NCBI GenBank assembly: GCA_036984305.1
Contig: BQWY01000001.1
Coordinates: 930,001 to 994,000 of the forward strand
Source: Nitrospira sp.
GTDB lineage: Bacteria; Nitrospirota; Nitrospiria; Nitrospirales; Nitrospiraceae
Direction: 5' to 3'
DNA: 64,000 nucleotides
The translations under genes were made by a program, and so were the position numbers. Below the pieces are notes generated by a model, which saw only the letters and a list, made by a program, of their open reading frames with translations, was not told the origin of the DNA and searched no databases. Below, piece by piece: positions 1 through 8,730 of this stretch (positions within the stretch are counted from its first letter, which is position 1; each line of letters starts with the position of its first letter).

Positions 1-38
1 CCTAGCGGACCGCGCTGTCGATGGGCAGGTCCAAATCG

Positions 39-482
39 TTATCCCACACGGAAGCCCGTGAGGGTTCGTCCCAGAGCTTCACGGAGTGTGGTCAGCTGTA
101 TCGCCAATGCGTCCGATGCGAGCGAGACGGGTAGATGAGGCACTCGCCACACCGGTTCGGCCGGTGCGGGGTCGTCTTGTCCACGCGGGACCACATGCCA
201 GTGGATGTGGGGGAGTTGGTTTCCAAGCAACTCATAGTTAATCTTGCGGGCTCGATACGTCTCGGCCAACACGAGGGCGACTGCGGAGACCTCTTCCATC
301 AGGCGAGCCCGTTCCGCTGCTGATAGCTGAAAGAGCTCCGTGGCGTGCTGCTTCAGTACGAGAACGGTCCAACCTTCGAAATATTGATCGTCGAAAAGAT
401 AGGCTCGAGTCAGCCCGCAATCGCCGAGGCGATATTCGGGGGCCGGCCACGCTCCCTGACACGCTTTGCAGATCGGGCTCAT
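39..482 (-). CDS. HIT-family (histidine triad) nucleotide-binding protein
   Basis: A 147-residue histidine-triad protein, probably a nucleotide hydrolase or transferase of the HIT superfamily; the substrate is unknown. The catalytic HxHxH triad is visible at residues 92-96 (HIHWH), after a helix-rich middle. CxxC (CKAC, residues 5-8) near the N-terminus resembles a structural metal site found in some HIT proteins. The reading frame opens further upstream, but the ATG at 482 removes an overlap with the neighbouring minus-strand gene and gives a normal HIT N-terminus. A second, shorter HIT protein lies at 34818-35162. Family assignment is firm; the biological role is not. Confidence 0.85.
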   Translation of the reverse strand: MSPICKACQGAWPAPEYRLGDCGLTRAYLFDDQYFEGWTVLVLKQHATELFQLSAAERARLMEEVSAVALVLAETYRARKINYELLGNQLPHIHWHVVPRGQDDPAPAEPVWRVPHLPVSLASDALAIQLTTLREALGRTLTGFRVG

Positions 483-516
483 GGAGCAAGCGAAATTGTC
501 GATACTGTTTGAAGGG

Positions 517-1158
517 TCACGGCGTCGGTGTATTGGCCGCACGCCACTCCTCTTCGGTCAGCACGCCCTTCTTGATGAGCAATTGAATGAGGGTGTCGAT
601 GGGTTGTTGTTGCGTGGCTCTGGGCGCTTTTGGACCCGGTGTCGTCAGCAGCGGCTCGCGAAGGCGCGCTGGCGGGGGAGGGGGGCGCCGGCTCCCCATG
701 ACCCGGAATGCGGGTGTGAAGACCTGCACATAATCGCGGTTCCGCAGGACAACCCTGACCGGACGGCTGTCGGTTTGTGGCAGCAGATCTTGACCGCCCT
801 CTACGGTGAGACGAAAAAACGGCTTGCCCTCCGCAGTCTCGCCGTCGGCTCCAAGCACCTCCATGCGGTTGAGGAGCGGTTCGTGCTTGAGCGGTTCCCG
901 ATCCTCCCCGGCCACGTTCATGACGCGATCCACGACCAAGAGTAGGGAATCTCCGGCTATCACATCGGTACCGACGTTTCTAACCGACACTTCGTACTGG
1001 TACTCGCTCGTAAAAATGTCTCTGGAGATGTAGGTGGCAATGACGGCCACCGTCCCCGTGAGATCGATGGGAGGTCCTGTCGCAGCCGGCGAGATGTGAA
1101 CAAGAACTGCCAAAGCGAGCGTGGCAAACAGGATTGGTCCCCGTGTGCAACTCTTCAC
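517..1158 (-). CDS. Exported protein of unknown function
   Basis: A 213-residue protein that I do not recognise. The N-terminus is a typical signal peptide: basic residues, then a hydrophobic run, ending near ISPAATG. The mature part looks beta-rich and ends in a proline-rich linker (RRPPPPPAR) followed by a short helical tail (IDTLIQLLIKKGVLTEEEW) resembling the SHOCT-like or oligomerisation tails of some envelope proteins. The GTG at 1158 is preferred over the upstream ATG at 1212 because a GAGGAGAG ribosome-binding site precedes it and the signal peptide then begins MKSC. It sits directly upstream of the HIT gene on the same strand. It is probably periplasmic or envelope-associated. Confidence 0.6.
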   Translation of the reverse strand: MKSCTRGPILFATLALAVLVHISPAATGPPIDLTGTVAVIATYISRDIFTSEYQYEVSVRNVGTDVIAGDSLLLVVDRVMNVAGEDREPLKHEPLLNRMEVLGADGETAEGKPFFRLTVEGGQDLLPQTDSRPVRVVLRNRDYVQVFTPAFRVMGSRRPPPPPARLREPLLTTPGPKAPRATQQQPIDTLIQLLIKKGVLTEEEWRAANTPTP

Positions 1159-1340
1159 AATCGGGATCTCTCCTCTATGGACGTATACCGTGCCACTCGT
1201 GCCGGGGAGCATAGCAAAGAATGACGGAAGGGGCTACCCGCCTTGCCTTGACACCCCTTCAGCGCGGCGATATTCTGCCGACCCATCATGGGCCGCCTCC
1301 ACGGCGATGGCCCCCTATCCAGTCATGATGACGACGGACC

Positions 1341-2210
1341 ATGCCGGTTGAGCAAGCGCCGCTCCTTGTGACACAAGGGTTGGCGCGGACGCTCTTGAAG
1401 CTATACGCCTACCCCGATCCGCGACGGCCAGGCCGATTGATTCGCGGTTATGACTGCCCACACGCCTTGCGGACCGCCCGTATGTGTGCGGCGCTGGCCC
1501 TGCGGCTTGGGTATACGCCCAGGCACGTCCGACAATTTCAAATCGCGTGCCTTTTGCACGACCTGGGGCGGGCCGGACTCGATTGGCGGTTGTTTGGGTC
1601 GATCTGGTCCTGGGCCCGGCGTCACGGTATCCCTACCAGGCCAGCGGAGTGGCGAGCGGTGTATCCCCGGACTCCAGAGGGGCGGGAAACCGAGGCTTTT
1701 TTGGCGCAATTTCGTCATCGCCTGGAGACGGATGGCATTGCAATGGATGCGTGGGCCTGCGAGCAGGTCGAGATGCGCCTCGGCTATGCGAGGCGGTTGA
1801 CTCGCCGCCTCCGCGTGCTTCGCCCCAGGTTGCGCAAACTCCGTCTCGACTGGAGCGGATGGATGGAGCGCATCATGCTGTATTACTACTACCCGGATCG
1901 ATTGAATGATGCGCCGGGCTGGGTCCGCCAACTAGCTGAAATTCTCGTAGCGTGCGAACAGTTCGAGGCGCATAGCAACCGCCGGCGCGGTCGGGACTAC
2001 TATGCGCGCGCGACGGAATCTTTGTCGGAGGCCTTCGCGTATTTGAGCAAGCTCGAGCAGAAGGGCACGGTCAGCCGGTCCGTCGTGACTACGGTTCGCG
2101 AGTTGGTGGTTGAAGGAGCCTTTGACACGGTCATTCACCAAGCCAGGGGACGGTCGGTGTCGTCTCGGGAACGCGCCGTACTCCGAGCCGGAATGGAACA
2201 GGAGACGTGA
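1341..2210 (+). CDS. HD-domain protein
   Basis: A 289-residue protein with an N-terminal HD-type metal-dependent phosphohydrolase signature: His41 in the DCPHALR segment, then His73-Asp74 in LLHDLGR. Spacing and surrounding residues resemble HD-GYP and related nucleotide phosphohydrolases, but a GYP motif is not evident, so cyclic-di-GMP hydrolysis cannot be claimed. The C-terminal half is basic and helical. No signal peptide or membrane segment is seen, so it is probably cytosolic. Its stop overlaps the start of the next gene (ATGA at 2207-2213 region), so it is co-translated with the YjbQ protein and the HtrA-like protease. Confidence 0.75.
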   Translation: MPVEQAPLLVTQGLARTLLKLYAYPDPRRPGRLIRGYDCPHALRTARMCAALALRLGYTPRHVRQFQIACLLHDLGRAGLDWRLFGSIWSWARRHGIPTRPAEWRAVYPRTPEGRETEAFLAQFRHRLETDGIAMDAWACEQVEMRLGYARRLTRRLRVLRPRLRKLRLDWSGWMERIMLYYYYPDRLNDAPGWVRQLAEILVACEQFEAHSNRRRGRDYYARATESLSEAFAYLSKLEQKGTVSRSVVTTVRELVVEGAFDTVIHQARGRSVSSRERAVLRAGMEQET

Positions 2211-2632
2211 TGTCGGTCAAGACAGTGCCGCTCCACGTGCGCATGGAAGGGCAAACCCGGTTTGAAAACATCACCGCGTCGGTCGAGGCGGCGGTATCAG
2301 GTTCGGGTCTGCACAACGGGCTCGTCACCGTGTTTGCCAAGCACACCACCGCATCTGTTCTGATCGTCGAAGATGAGCCGGGGGTACGCGCCGATACGAA
2401 GGCCCTATGGGAACAACTTGTTCCAGCCCATCCTCACTGGCAGCATAATCAGCGGAATCCGGGCGAAGACAATGCCCACAGCCATCTCCGGGGGCAGCTC
2501 CAGGGTCCCTCGACTATCATCCCGTTTTCAGGCGGCAAGCTGCTGCTCGGGACTTGGCAGCAAATCGTGCTGCTCGACTTTGACACAAGGGCTCGGCAGC
2601 GCGAGCTCGTGATCCAGATTCTGGGTGAATAA
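2210..2632 (+). CDS. YjbQ/UPF0047 family protein (secondary thiamine-phosphate synthase type)
   Basis: A 140-residue protein of the YjbQ (UPF0047) family. Family hallmarks visible are the VFAKHTTASVLIVEDEPGV region and the conserved His/Asn-rich stretch before HSHLRGQLQGPS. Members have weak thiamine-phosphate synthase activity in vitro, but their physiological role is unsettled. GGAG at 2201-2204 supports the ATG at 2210; a GTG lies one codon earlier. The stop overlaps the GTG of the protease gene by 8 bases, so the three genes from 1341 to 3770 form one transcription unit. Confidence 0.85.
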   Translation: MSVKTVPLHVRMEGQTRFENITASVEAAVSGSGLHNGLVTVFAKHTTASVLIVEDEPGVRADTKALWEQLVPAHPHWQHNQRNPGEDNAHSHLRGQLQGPSTIIPFSGGKLLLGTWQQIVLLDFDTRARQRELVIQILGE

Positions 2633-3770
2633 GGTGCGCGGATGTAGCTTGCGGACCGCGGGACTCGTTTCATTGGGCATGGGCCTCGGACTACTGTGCG
2701 GGTCAGTTGTGTCTGAGGCCAAAGATGAGTGGGGTCGTCCACTGGGCGCTGCCCATGTGGGTCCGGAAATTCACCCTCGTCCGGTCAAGCCCTCATCCGA
2801 ACTCGGTGCAGACGAAAAGGAGACGATTGCGATCTTCGACCGGGCCGCGAGGTCTGTCGTCTTTATTACGAACACGTCGATTCGGAGCGATCCTTGGTCG
2901 TTCAACGAATTCGAGGTTCCTCAGGGGTCCGGATCCGGTTTCGTCTGGAACAAACAGGGTCATGTCGTTACGAACTTCCATGTCGTATATGGAGCGGATA
3001 CGATCACGGTCATCCTGTCGGAACGGGCGAAGTACCGGGCGCGCGTGGTGGGTGTCGACCCAGACCACGATCTGGCCGTGCTTCAGATTCAAGCGCCGGA
3101 AGAACAGCTAGACCCGCTTCCGATCGGGACGTCGCAAGACGTACGGGTCGGACAAAAAGTTTTGGCGATCGGTAATCCGTTTGGGCTGGATCATACCCTT
3201 ACGACCGGCATCGTGAGTGCGCTTGGTCGCACGATCAAATCGTTGACGCAGCGTACGATCGAGGGCGTCATCCAAACAGACGCGGCAATTAATCCAGGGA
3301 ACTCCGGGGGGCCACTCCTGGACAGCGGGGGACGGTTGATCGGCATCAACACGCAAATCGTGAGCCCCAGCGGGACCTATGCGGGGATCGGGTTTGCTGT
3401 GCCGGTCGACACCGTGAACCGGATCGTGCCGGAGCTGATTAAGTATGGAAAGGTCATTCGTCCCGGGCTCGGCGTATCCCTCATCCCCGATCAAATCGCT
3501 CGGCGGTGGGGTATCAAAGGGGTCATTATCGGGCGAGTGACCAGCGGAAGTGCGGCGGAGCGTGCCGGTCTCCACGGGACCAAGGAAACCTTCACGGGAC
3601 GTATTGAGTTGGGCGATATTGTCGTGGCCATCGATGGCAAACCGGTGGTCGTCTTGGACGATTTCATGGGAGCGCTAGAGCGGCATGAGGTTGGCGATCG
3701 CGTCACGCTGGATGTGATACGCGGGAATAATCAGCATCGCATCGCCGTCACTCTTCAAGCGGTGAATTAG
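2625..3770 (+). CDS. HtrA/DegP-type serine protease with one PDZ domain
   Basis: A 381-residue exported trypsin-like protease of the HtrA family, expected to act in periplasmic protein quality control. A signal peptide covers about residues 1-32. The catalytic triad is visible as His119 (VVTNFHV), Asp149 (DPDHDLAVL) and Ser227 (GNSGGPLL). A single C-terminal PDZ domain spans about residues 275-380, containing the substrate-loop region and LGDIVVAIDG. With one PDZ it resembles DegS or short HtrA proteins rather than two-PDZ DegP, but it has a cleavable-looking signal rather than an obvious permanent anchor. The start is GTG at 2625 inside the end of the yjbQ-like gene, implying translational coupling. 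Confidence 0.9.
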   Translation: MNKVRGCSLRTAGLVSLGMGLGLLCGSVVSEAKDEWGRPLGAAHVGPEIHPRPVKPSSELGADEKETIAIFDRAARSVVFITNTSIRSDPWSFNEFEVPQGSGSGFVWNKQGHVVTNFHVVYGADTITVILSERAKYRARVVGVDPDHDLAVLQIQAPEEQLDPLPIGTSQDVRVGQKVLAIGNPFGLDHTLTTGIVSALGRTIKSLTQRTIEGVIQTDAAINPGNSGGPLLDSGGRLIGINTQIVSPSGTYAGIGFAVPVDTVNRIVPELIKYGKVIRPGLGVSLIPDQIARRWGIKGVIIGRVTSGSAAERAGLHGTKETFTGRIELGDIVVAIDGKPVVVLDDFMGALERHEVGDRVTLDVIRGNNQHRIAVTLQAVN

Positions 3771-4052
3771 CGCCGTTCTCACACTGCGAGCGTGGGTGAC
3801 AATTTTGACATTCAGTCGCGGCTCCCCCGACACTTTCTTTGTTGGCCGCAAGAATAGATTCAGTCTTTCCATTGGCCGATTTCGGCAGGCGCTTCGTGCG
3901 ATAAACCAATGAGTCCAATGACAGGGTTCTACACGACGCCGGAACGACCCCGGAGGTCTCGAAGTCCGGTCATTGGCTCAAGAGTGCACGCGTTCTCCCA
4001 CGTTGCTATAGGGGCGGATGGCCGAGTAAGATCAGCGTAAGGAGCACATCCG

Positions 4053-5834
4053 ATGGGGGATCACCACCAGCCTAATGACAAGAAAGACCGAAGAGCGGAC
4101 CGTGATAACCCGCAAGGGTTTGAGGGGGACCGGTCCCCTGGAGAGTCCGATCGAACACGCCATGAGCGCGGTGCCTTTACCGATCCTGTAGCGCTCCTGG
4201 ACGAATGCCTCGCCGAGTTTTCAGACGACGATCCTCGCCGTCGCATCCTGTATAAATTACGCCACGCGGTGTTGCAAGGTTCTGTGCGTCTGCAAGAACG
4301 CGAGGCAGAGCTCAATAAACTTCAGAGCGTAGTCGAGAAACTCACCGCTCCGGCCAATCGAATCGGGATCCTGCTGGAGCTTCCGGAGGAAGGGTTGGCA
4401 CGTATTGCCGTCGGAGGCGCCGAATATTTCACCAATGTCGATCCGCGTGTCGGCGTGGCGGACCTCAAGCTCGGCACGCAAGTCTTGGTCAACGAGGCCT
4501 TCGCGGTCATCCGAACGATCGGGTTCGATCGAAACGGGCCGGTCTTTCGCGTGGCAGAAGCCATGCCCGATGGGAGGTTACGATTTGAGTCTGAGCCTGG
4601 CCGTCAGGCCCTCATCGTGTTGCGTGCGACCGATTTGGCCGAAGTGGAACTGAAGCCGGGCGACGAAGTTCGGGTCGATCCCTCGCATCGCTTTGCGATC
4701 GAACGGATGGATGAGCGGAAGTCGAAACGTCATGTGTTGGACGACGTGCCATCGGTCACATGGGAACAGATCGGCGGGCAGAGGGAGGCCATCGACGCCA
4801 TCAGAAAAGCCATCGAATATCCGCTGGTGCATGCTGAGACGTTTGCCAAATACCAGTTCACCCAGCCAAAGGGGTTCTTGCTCTATGGGCCGCCCGGGTG
4901 CGGCAAAACGCTCATCGGGCAGGCGGCAGCCTCGAGTCTCTCCAAACTCGTTGCTGAGGCCGGCCTGTGGGAAGGAGAGCGCACGCCGATTACCTCGGGC
5001 GCATTTCTCCACGTCAAGGGCCCGGAGATTCTCAACATGTGGCTGGGAGAATCCGAGCGGATCGTCCGGGATTTGTTCGCGCAAGCGCGTGCTCGCCGGA
5101 GCGAAGGTGCCTTGCCGTTCATCTTTATCGACGAAGCGGAGTCAATACTGGGCACCCGTCGGGCCATGCGCGCATTCAACATTACGAATACTCTGGTTCC
5201 GATGTTTTGTTCGGAGATGGATGGGATCGAGTCGTTGCGGGACGTCGTGATCATTCTGGCGTCGAATCGTCCGGACTTGATCGATCCTGCCGTTCTGCGG
5301 CCTGGTCGCATCGATCGCAAAATCAAGGTGCAGCGGCCGAGCCGGGATGGGGCTGAGGAGATCTTGAAGGTGTATCTGACGGAGGAGCTGCCCTACGACG
5401 GGACGTTGCTCTCGGCGCATGGAGGCGATCCATCGCGTGTCAGACATTTTCTGGTCGAACGGCTCCTTCACGCCCTTTTCCGTCGAAACGACGAAAGCCG
5501 GATTCTTGGGGTCCGATTGCGGAATGGACAGACCAAGACGCTCTATCGAGGAGATTTGTTGAGTGGGGCCATTCTTGCCTCGATCGTCCAACGGGCAAAA
5601 GAACAGGCTATCGATCGGGTCATTCGGGGAGGAGACCGCTCCGCAGGGCTCCGGGAAGAGGATCTGATCGAAGCCCTCGAGGCAGAATTTCGGGAGGGTG
5701 AGGTCCTGCCACCGGATGATGCGGCTGAGGAATGGCTCAAGTTACTCGATCATCATCCTGAACAAGTCGTCGGCGTGTCGTCGTATCGTAGTGGGCGACT
5801 ACACGCGGAGCGGTCGATCACTCAGATCATTTGA
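4053..5834 (+). CDS. arc: Proteasome-associated AAA ATPase ARC/Mpa
   Basis: A 593-residue ring-forming ATPase that recognises and unfolds tagged substrates and feeds them to the 20S-type proteasome. An acidic, charged N-terminal tail precedes a coiled coil at about residues 65-95, followed by OB-type beta domains (about 100-230) and an AAA module. Walker A is GPPGCGKT at residues 279-286, and Walker B ends in Asp360-Glu361 (FIFIDEAES). An arginine-finger region follows (RPGRIDRKI). The C-terminus ends in Ile-Ile and lacks the GQYL-type tail with which actinobacterial Mpa docks on the core particle. An AAGGAG site precedes the ATG. It is the first gene of the proteasome locus, 84 bp before dop. 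Confidence 0.95.
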   Translation: MGDHHQPNDKKDRRADRDNPQGFEGDRSPGESDRTRHERGAFTDPVALLDECLAEFSDDDPRRRILYKLRHAVLQGSVRLQEREAELNKLQSVVEKLTAPANRIGILLELPEEGLARIAVGGAEYFTNVDPRVGVADLKLGTQVLVNEAFAVIRTIGFDRNGPVFRVAEAMPDGRLRFESEPGRQALIVLRATDLAEVELKPGDEVRVDPSHRFAIERMDERKSKRHVLDDVPSVTWEQIGGQREAIDAIRKAIEYPLVHAETFAKYQFTQPKGFLLYGPPGCGKTLIGQAAASSLSKLVAEAGLWEGERTPITSGAFLHVKGPEILNMWLGESERIVRDLFAQARARRSEGALPFIFIDEAESILGTRRAMRAFNITNTLVPMFCSEMDGIESLRDVVIILASNRPDLIDPAVLRPGRIDRKIKVQRPSRDGAEEILKVYLTEELPYDGTLLSAHGGDPSRVRHFLVERLLHALFRRNDESRILGVRLRNGQTKTLYRGDLLSGAILASIVQRAKEQAIDRVIRGGDRSAGLREEDLIEALEAEFREGEVLPPDDAAEEWLKLLDHHPEQVVGVSSYRSGRLHAERSITQII

Positions 5835-5918
5835 TACTAATAAGGGGGCCAGCGGCGAAAAGTAGCCCTGCTTGCTGCTGCCCTTCGCGCTGCACCGCTC
5901 AGTCCCACTATTCACGAT

Positions 5919-7442
5919 ATGCGTCTATTTGGAATAGAGACAGAGTACGGTATCACCCGAGAGGATTTGGACACCGTGGATCCCGTCGTCGAGTCTATGG
6001 AGTTGGTGCGCGCCCACCTGACAGCCTCGTTCGAACGTCGGTGGGACTATGGCGGCGAGGATCCTCACGAAGACGCCCGAGGGTTCAGGGTCTCCGGGCT
6101 ACAGCAAGACAGGGAAGAAGACGAATTTGCTAAACAGGACGCCCATCGGCCATTTTCGTTTCACGAGATGAAGAGCGACCTCGTCTTGCCCAATGGCGCC
6201 CGTTTTTATAACGACCATACGCATCCTGAATATTCGACCCCTGAGTGTCGCACGCTCAGAGATCTGGTGGCACACGACCGGGCCGGCGAGCGTATTGTCC
6301 AGGCCGCGGCTTCGCGCCGGAATCTGGCGCTGGGCGGCAAGGCTGTGCAGCTCTATAAGAACAACACCGATTTCCACGGGCATAGCTATGGTTGCCACGA
6401 CAATTATCTCGTTTCGCGGGCCGTTCCCTTTACGTCACTGGTCAACGGATTGTTGCCCTTTCTTGTGTCGCGACAGGTGATCGCGGGCGCAGGCAAGGTT
6501 GGAGTCGAAGGCGCAGTGTCGGCACGTGGTGTCACGTATCAACTCTCGCAACGAGCCGATTTTATGGAGACGGAATTGAGCGTCGACACCATGCACAATC
6601 GCCCGATCCTGAACACGCGGGACGAGCCGCATGCAGACGGGTCACGGTATCGTCGCCTCCACCTGATCATCGGCGATGCCAATATGTGCGAATATGCCAC
6701 TGCGCTGAAGGTAGGTACCACCAGACTCGTGCTCGATTTGATTGCTCGGGGGCAGGCGCCGACTCTGGAGCTCAGCCGGCCGGTTGAGGCAGTCAAGCAG
6801 CTCTCACGGGATCCGGATCTCAAGGCGTGTGTGCGATGTCAGGATGGCAGGCTTCTCAGTGGCTTAGACCTGCAAGAGCACTATCTGGACGCGGCCGTGC
6901 AGTCATTGGCTGGACAGGATGACGAGACCGATTGGGTGTTGCGCGAGTGGCGGGAGACGCTCACGCAGTTGACACAGGATCGAGGCCGACTCGTCGGCAA
7001 GCTGGACTGGGTGACCAAGCTCTGGCTACTAGATACGTTTGTGGAGGACGAACGCATCGGCTGGGACGATTCGTGGCTGGCTAGTCTCGATCTCGAGTAT
7101 CACAATGTGGATGCGGCGCGTGGTCTCTTTTTGGCGCTTGAGCAGGAAGGCAAGACCGCACGGGTGGTCGAGGAAGCCGACATTCGTGCGGCCGTCACCG
7201 GCGGTCCCCCAGATACGCGTGGGGGCATTCGGGGGCTTTGTGTGAGGCGGTTCCCTGAGCAGATCCAATCGATTCAGTGGGAGCGGGTTCGGTTTGGTAC
7301 ACGGTCGCCTGACTGCACGCTGGAGATGGGAGACCTATTCGATCCTTCGAGTGTCGCGACCTTGACCGGGATTATTGAGCGGGCCACCTCCCCCGCCGAT
7401 ATCGTGGCTCGATGGTCTATCGTAAAGGAGATACATTCATGA
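5919..7442 (+). CDS. dop: Dop: deamidase/depupylase of the Pup-like modifier
   Basis: A 507-residue carboxylate-amine-ligase-fold enzyme of the Dop/PafA family. The N-terminus carries FGIETEYGI, and the active-site region reads NGARFYNDHTHPEYSTPEC. The HPEYS/PEC form, and the long loop before it (about residues 45-85, including EDPHEDARGF), match Dop rather than PafA. In known systems Dop converts a C-terminal Gln of Pup to Glu and removes Pup from substrates. That fits the Gln-ending modifier encoded immediately downstream, whose ATG overlaps the dop stop (ATGA at 7439-7442). Assignment as Dop rather than PafA is by motif comparison from memory. Confidence 0.92.
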   Translation: MRLFGIETEYGITREDLDTVDPVVESMELVRAHLTASFERRWDYGGEDPHEDARGFRVSGLQQDREEDEFAKQDAHRPFSFHEMKSDLVLPNGARFYNDHTHPEYSTPECRTLRDLVAHDRAGERIVQAAASRRNLALGGKAVQLYKNNTDFHGHSYGCHDNYLVSRAVPFTSLVNGLLPFLVSRQVIAGAGKVGVEGAVSARGVTYQLSQRADFMETELSVDTMHNRPILNTRDEPHADGSRYRRLHLIIGDANMCEYATALKVGTTRLVLDLIARGQAPTLELSRPVEAVKQLSRDPDLKACVRCQDGRLLSGLDLQEHYLDAAVQSLAGQDDETDWVLREWRETLTQLTQDRGRLVGKLDWVTKLWLLDTFVEDERIGWDDSWLASLDLEYHNVDAARGLFLALEQEGKTARVVEEADIRAAVTGGPPDTRGGIRGLCVRRFPEQIQSIQWERVRFGTRSPDCTLEMGDLFDPSSVATLTGIIERATSPADIVARWSIVKEIHS

Positions 7443-7633
7443 ACGTCACGCGCCTTCCAGAACGACGCGAGCGCCCATTTGACCCGATCCCGCGGCCCAC
7501 CAGTCCGTCCGAGGACGGTAGCGGACCGTCTCGACCCGATACCGGGTCGCCTGACAAGGATAGTCTCTTGAAGCGCATGCGCAAAGTGGATCCAAAACAA
7601 GCGGAACGGTACCGGCAACGGACAGGACAGTGA
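7439..7633 (+). CDS. ubact: UBact: Pup-like prokaryotic ubiquitin-like modifier
   Basis: A 64-residue, Pro/Arg/Asp-rich, probably disordered protein ending DPKQAERYRQRTGQ. Small size, disorder and a C-terminal Gly-Gln are features of Pup-type modifiers; the RTGQ ending and overall sequence match UBact, the Pup-like protein reported from Nitrospirae and some other Gram-negative phyla. The Gln terminus implies that Dop must deamidate it to Glu before PafA can ligate it to lysines. The ATG at 7439 overlaps the dop stop and is preceded by AAAGGAG at 7424-7430. An in-frame upstream GTG or ATG-like start would add nine residues inside dop and is less likely. Lysines at residues about 47, 52 and 56 could carry chains. 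Confidence 0.92.
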   Translation: MNVTRLPERRERPFDPIPRPTSPSEDGSGPSRPDTGSPDKDSLLKRMRKVDPKQAERYRQRTGQ

Positions 7634-7724
7634 AAGGCAAAGAGTAGCCAGGTAACGGCAGAGGAGTGCGCGTTGACCATCCGGTTGCCCTTTACTGTCT
7701 ACTGATCATGAAGTGGAGCGACTT

Positions 7725-8501
7725 ATGGGAATGCAGGGCGATTTCTTCCAGCTCCTGAAGGAGAAGGGCTACCAATTGACGGCGCCCGCTACGCCTCCGG
7801 CCGTCGAGGAGTTACCCAAGGCCACGACCATCCTGGCCATGAAGTACCGCGACGGCGTGCTTGTGGCCGGTGATCGGAGGGCGACCGCCGGCAACATGGT
7901 GATGTACGATCGCACCGATAAGGTGCTGGAAATCGACCGCCACTGTGTCATGGCAATCGCCGGGGTGCCAGCCACTGCCTATGAGATGGTGCGGGTGCTG
8001 GAACATTCGTTTAAGTATTACCGCCGAACTCAGTTGCAAGACTTGAGTTTCGATGGAAAGCTGCGGGCGGTTTCGAAGCTGCTGAAGGACAATGTCGCGG
8101 CTGCCTTGTCCGGGACCGGTGCGGTAGCGCCGGTATTTGCTGGGTATGATCATGACGCGGGAACTGCCAAGATTTATTTTTACGACATATTGGGGGCAGA
8201 ATTTGAAGGTGTGGAATATGCCGTTTCGGGATCAGGTTCGCCGACGATCCGCGGGACGTTGCATTACCTGAACCTCTGGGGCGAACGGCCATTGTGCGAA
8301 TTGACCGGTACCCAGGCAACGATGCAAGCGCTTCGACTTCTGACGTGTGCGGCTGAATTTGATTCGGCTACCGGGGGGGTCAATCGCGACGCGAACCTGT
8401 ATCCCGTCGTCAAGCTCATTACGCAACGAGGGATCGAAACGGTACCGGATATTCAGCTGCAGCAGTCGTTTCAGGAACATGTCGTTCGGAGGCTCGCATG
8501 A
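7725..8501 (+). CDS. prcB: 20S proteasome beta subunit (catalytic)
   Basis: A 258-residue N-terminal-nucleophile hydrolase forming the catalytic inner rings of the bacterial 20S proteasome. A propeptide of about 33 residues ends at EELPKA, and self-cleavage would expose Thr34 of the TTILAMKY segment as the nucleophile. Conserved AGDRRAT and a Lys in RTDKVLEI follow at proteasome-beta positions, and SGSGSP lies late in the fold. The ATG at 7725 has GGAG seven bases upstream; an in-frame GTG at 7713 is a weaker alternative. It is separated from prcA by an unusually long 229-bp gap. Confidence 0.93.
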   Translation: MGMQGDFFQLLKEKGYQLTAPATPPAVEELPKATTILAMKYRDGVLVAGDRRATAGNMVMYDRTDKVLEIDRHCVMAIAGVPATAYEMVRVLEHSFKYYRRTQLQDLSFDGKLRAVSKLLKDNVAAALSGTGAVAPVFAGYDHDAGTAKIYFYDILGAEFEGVEYAVSGSGSPTIRGTLHYLNLWGERPLCELTGTQATMQALRLLTCAAEFDSATGGVNRDANLYPVVKLITQRGIETVPDIQLQQSFQEHVVRRLA

Positions 8502-8730
8502 TGGGCAGGTGTTCGTTCAAGACCGAATGTGGAGACTCCGAGAACCCAACGAATCAAGAGATGCAATACTCATGTAGCCTGGCTCGATTCCCGGGGCGGT
8601 GCACTTTCTGGTGGGAAATGGGGAGTAAGTAACGGGCTGTGGATCGGAGCACTGGTACCGCCGTCGAGTGGCGGTGCGATGCGACCACGAGACCACGACC
8701 CGTTTTTAACCGGTGCTGAGGTGGTGCGTT

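Noticed and set aside
3804-3827. TTGACA upstream of arc as a promoter -35
   Set aside because: No acceptable -10 follows at 16-18 bp, so it is not called.
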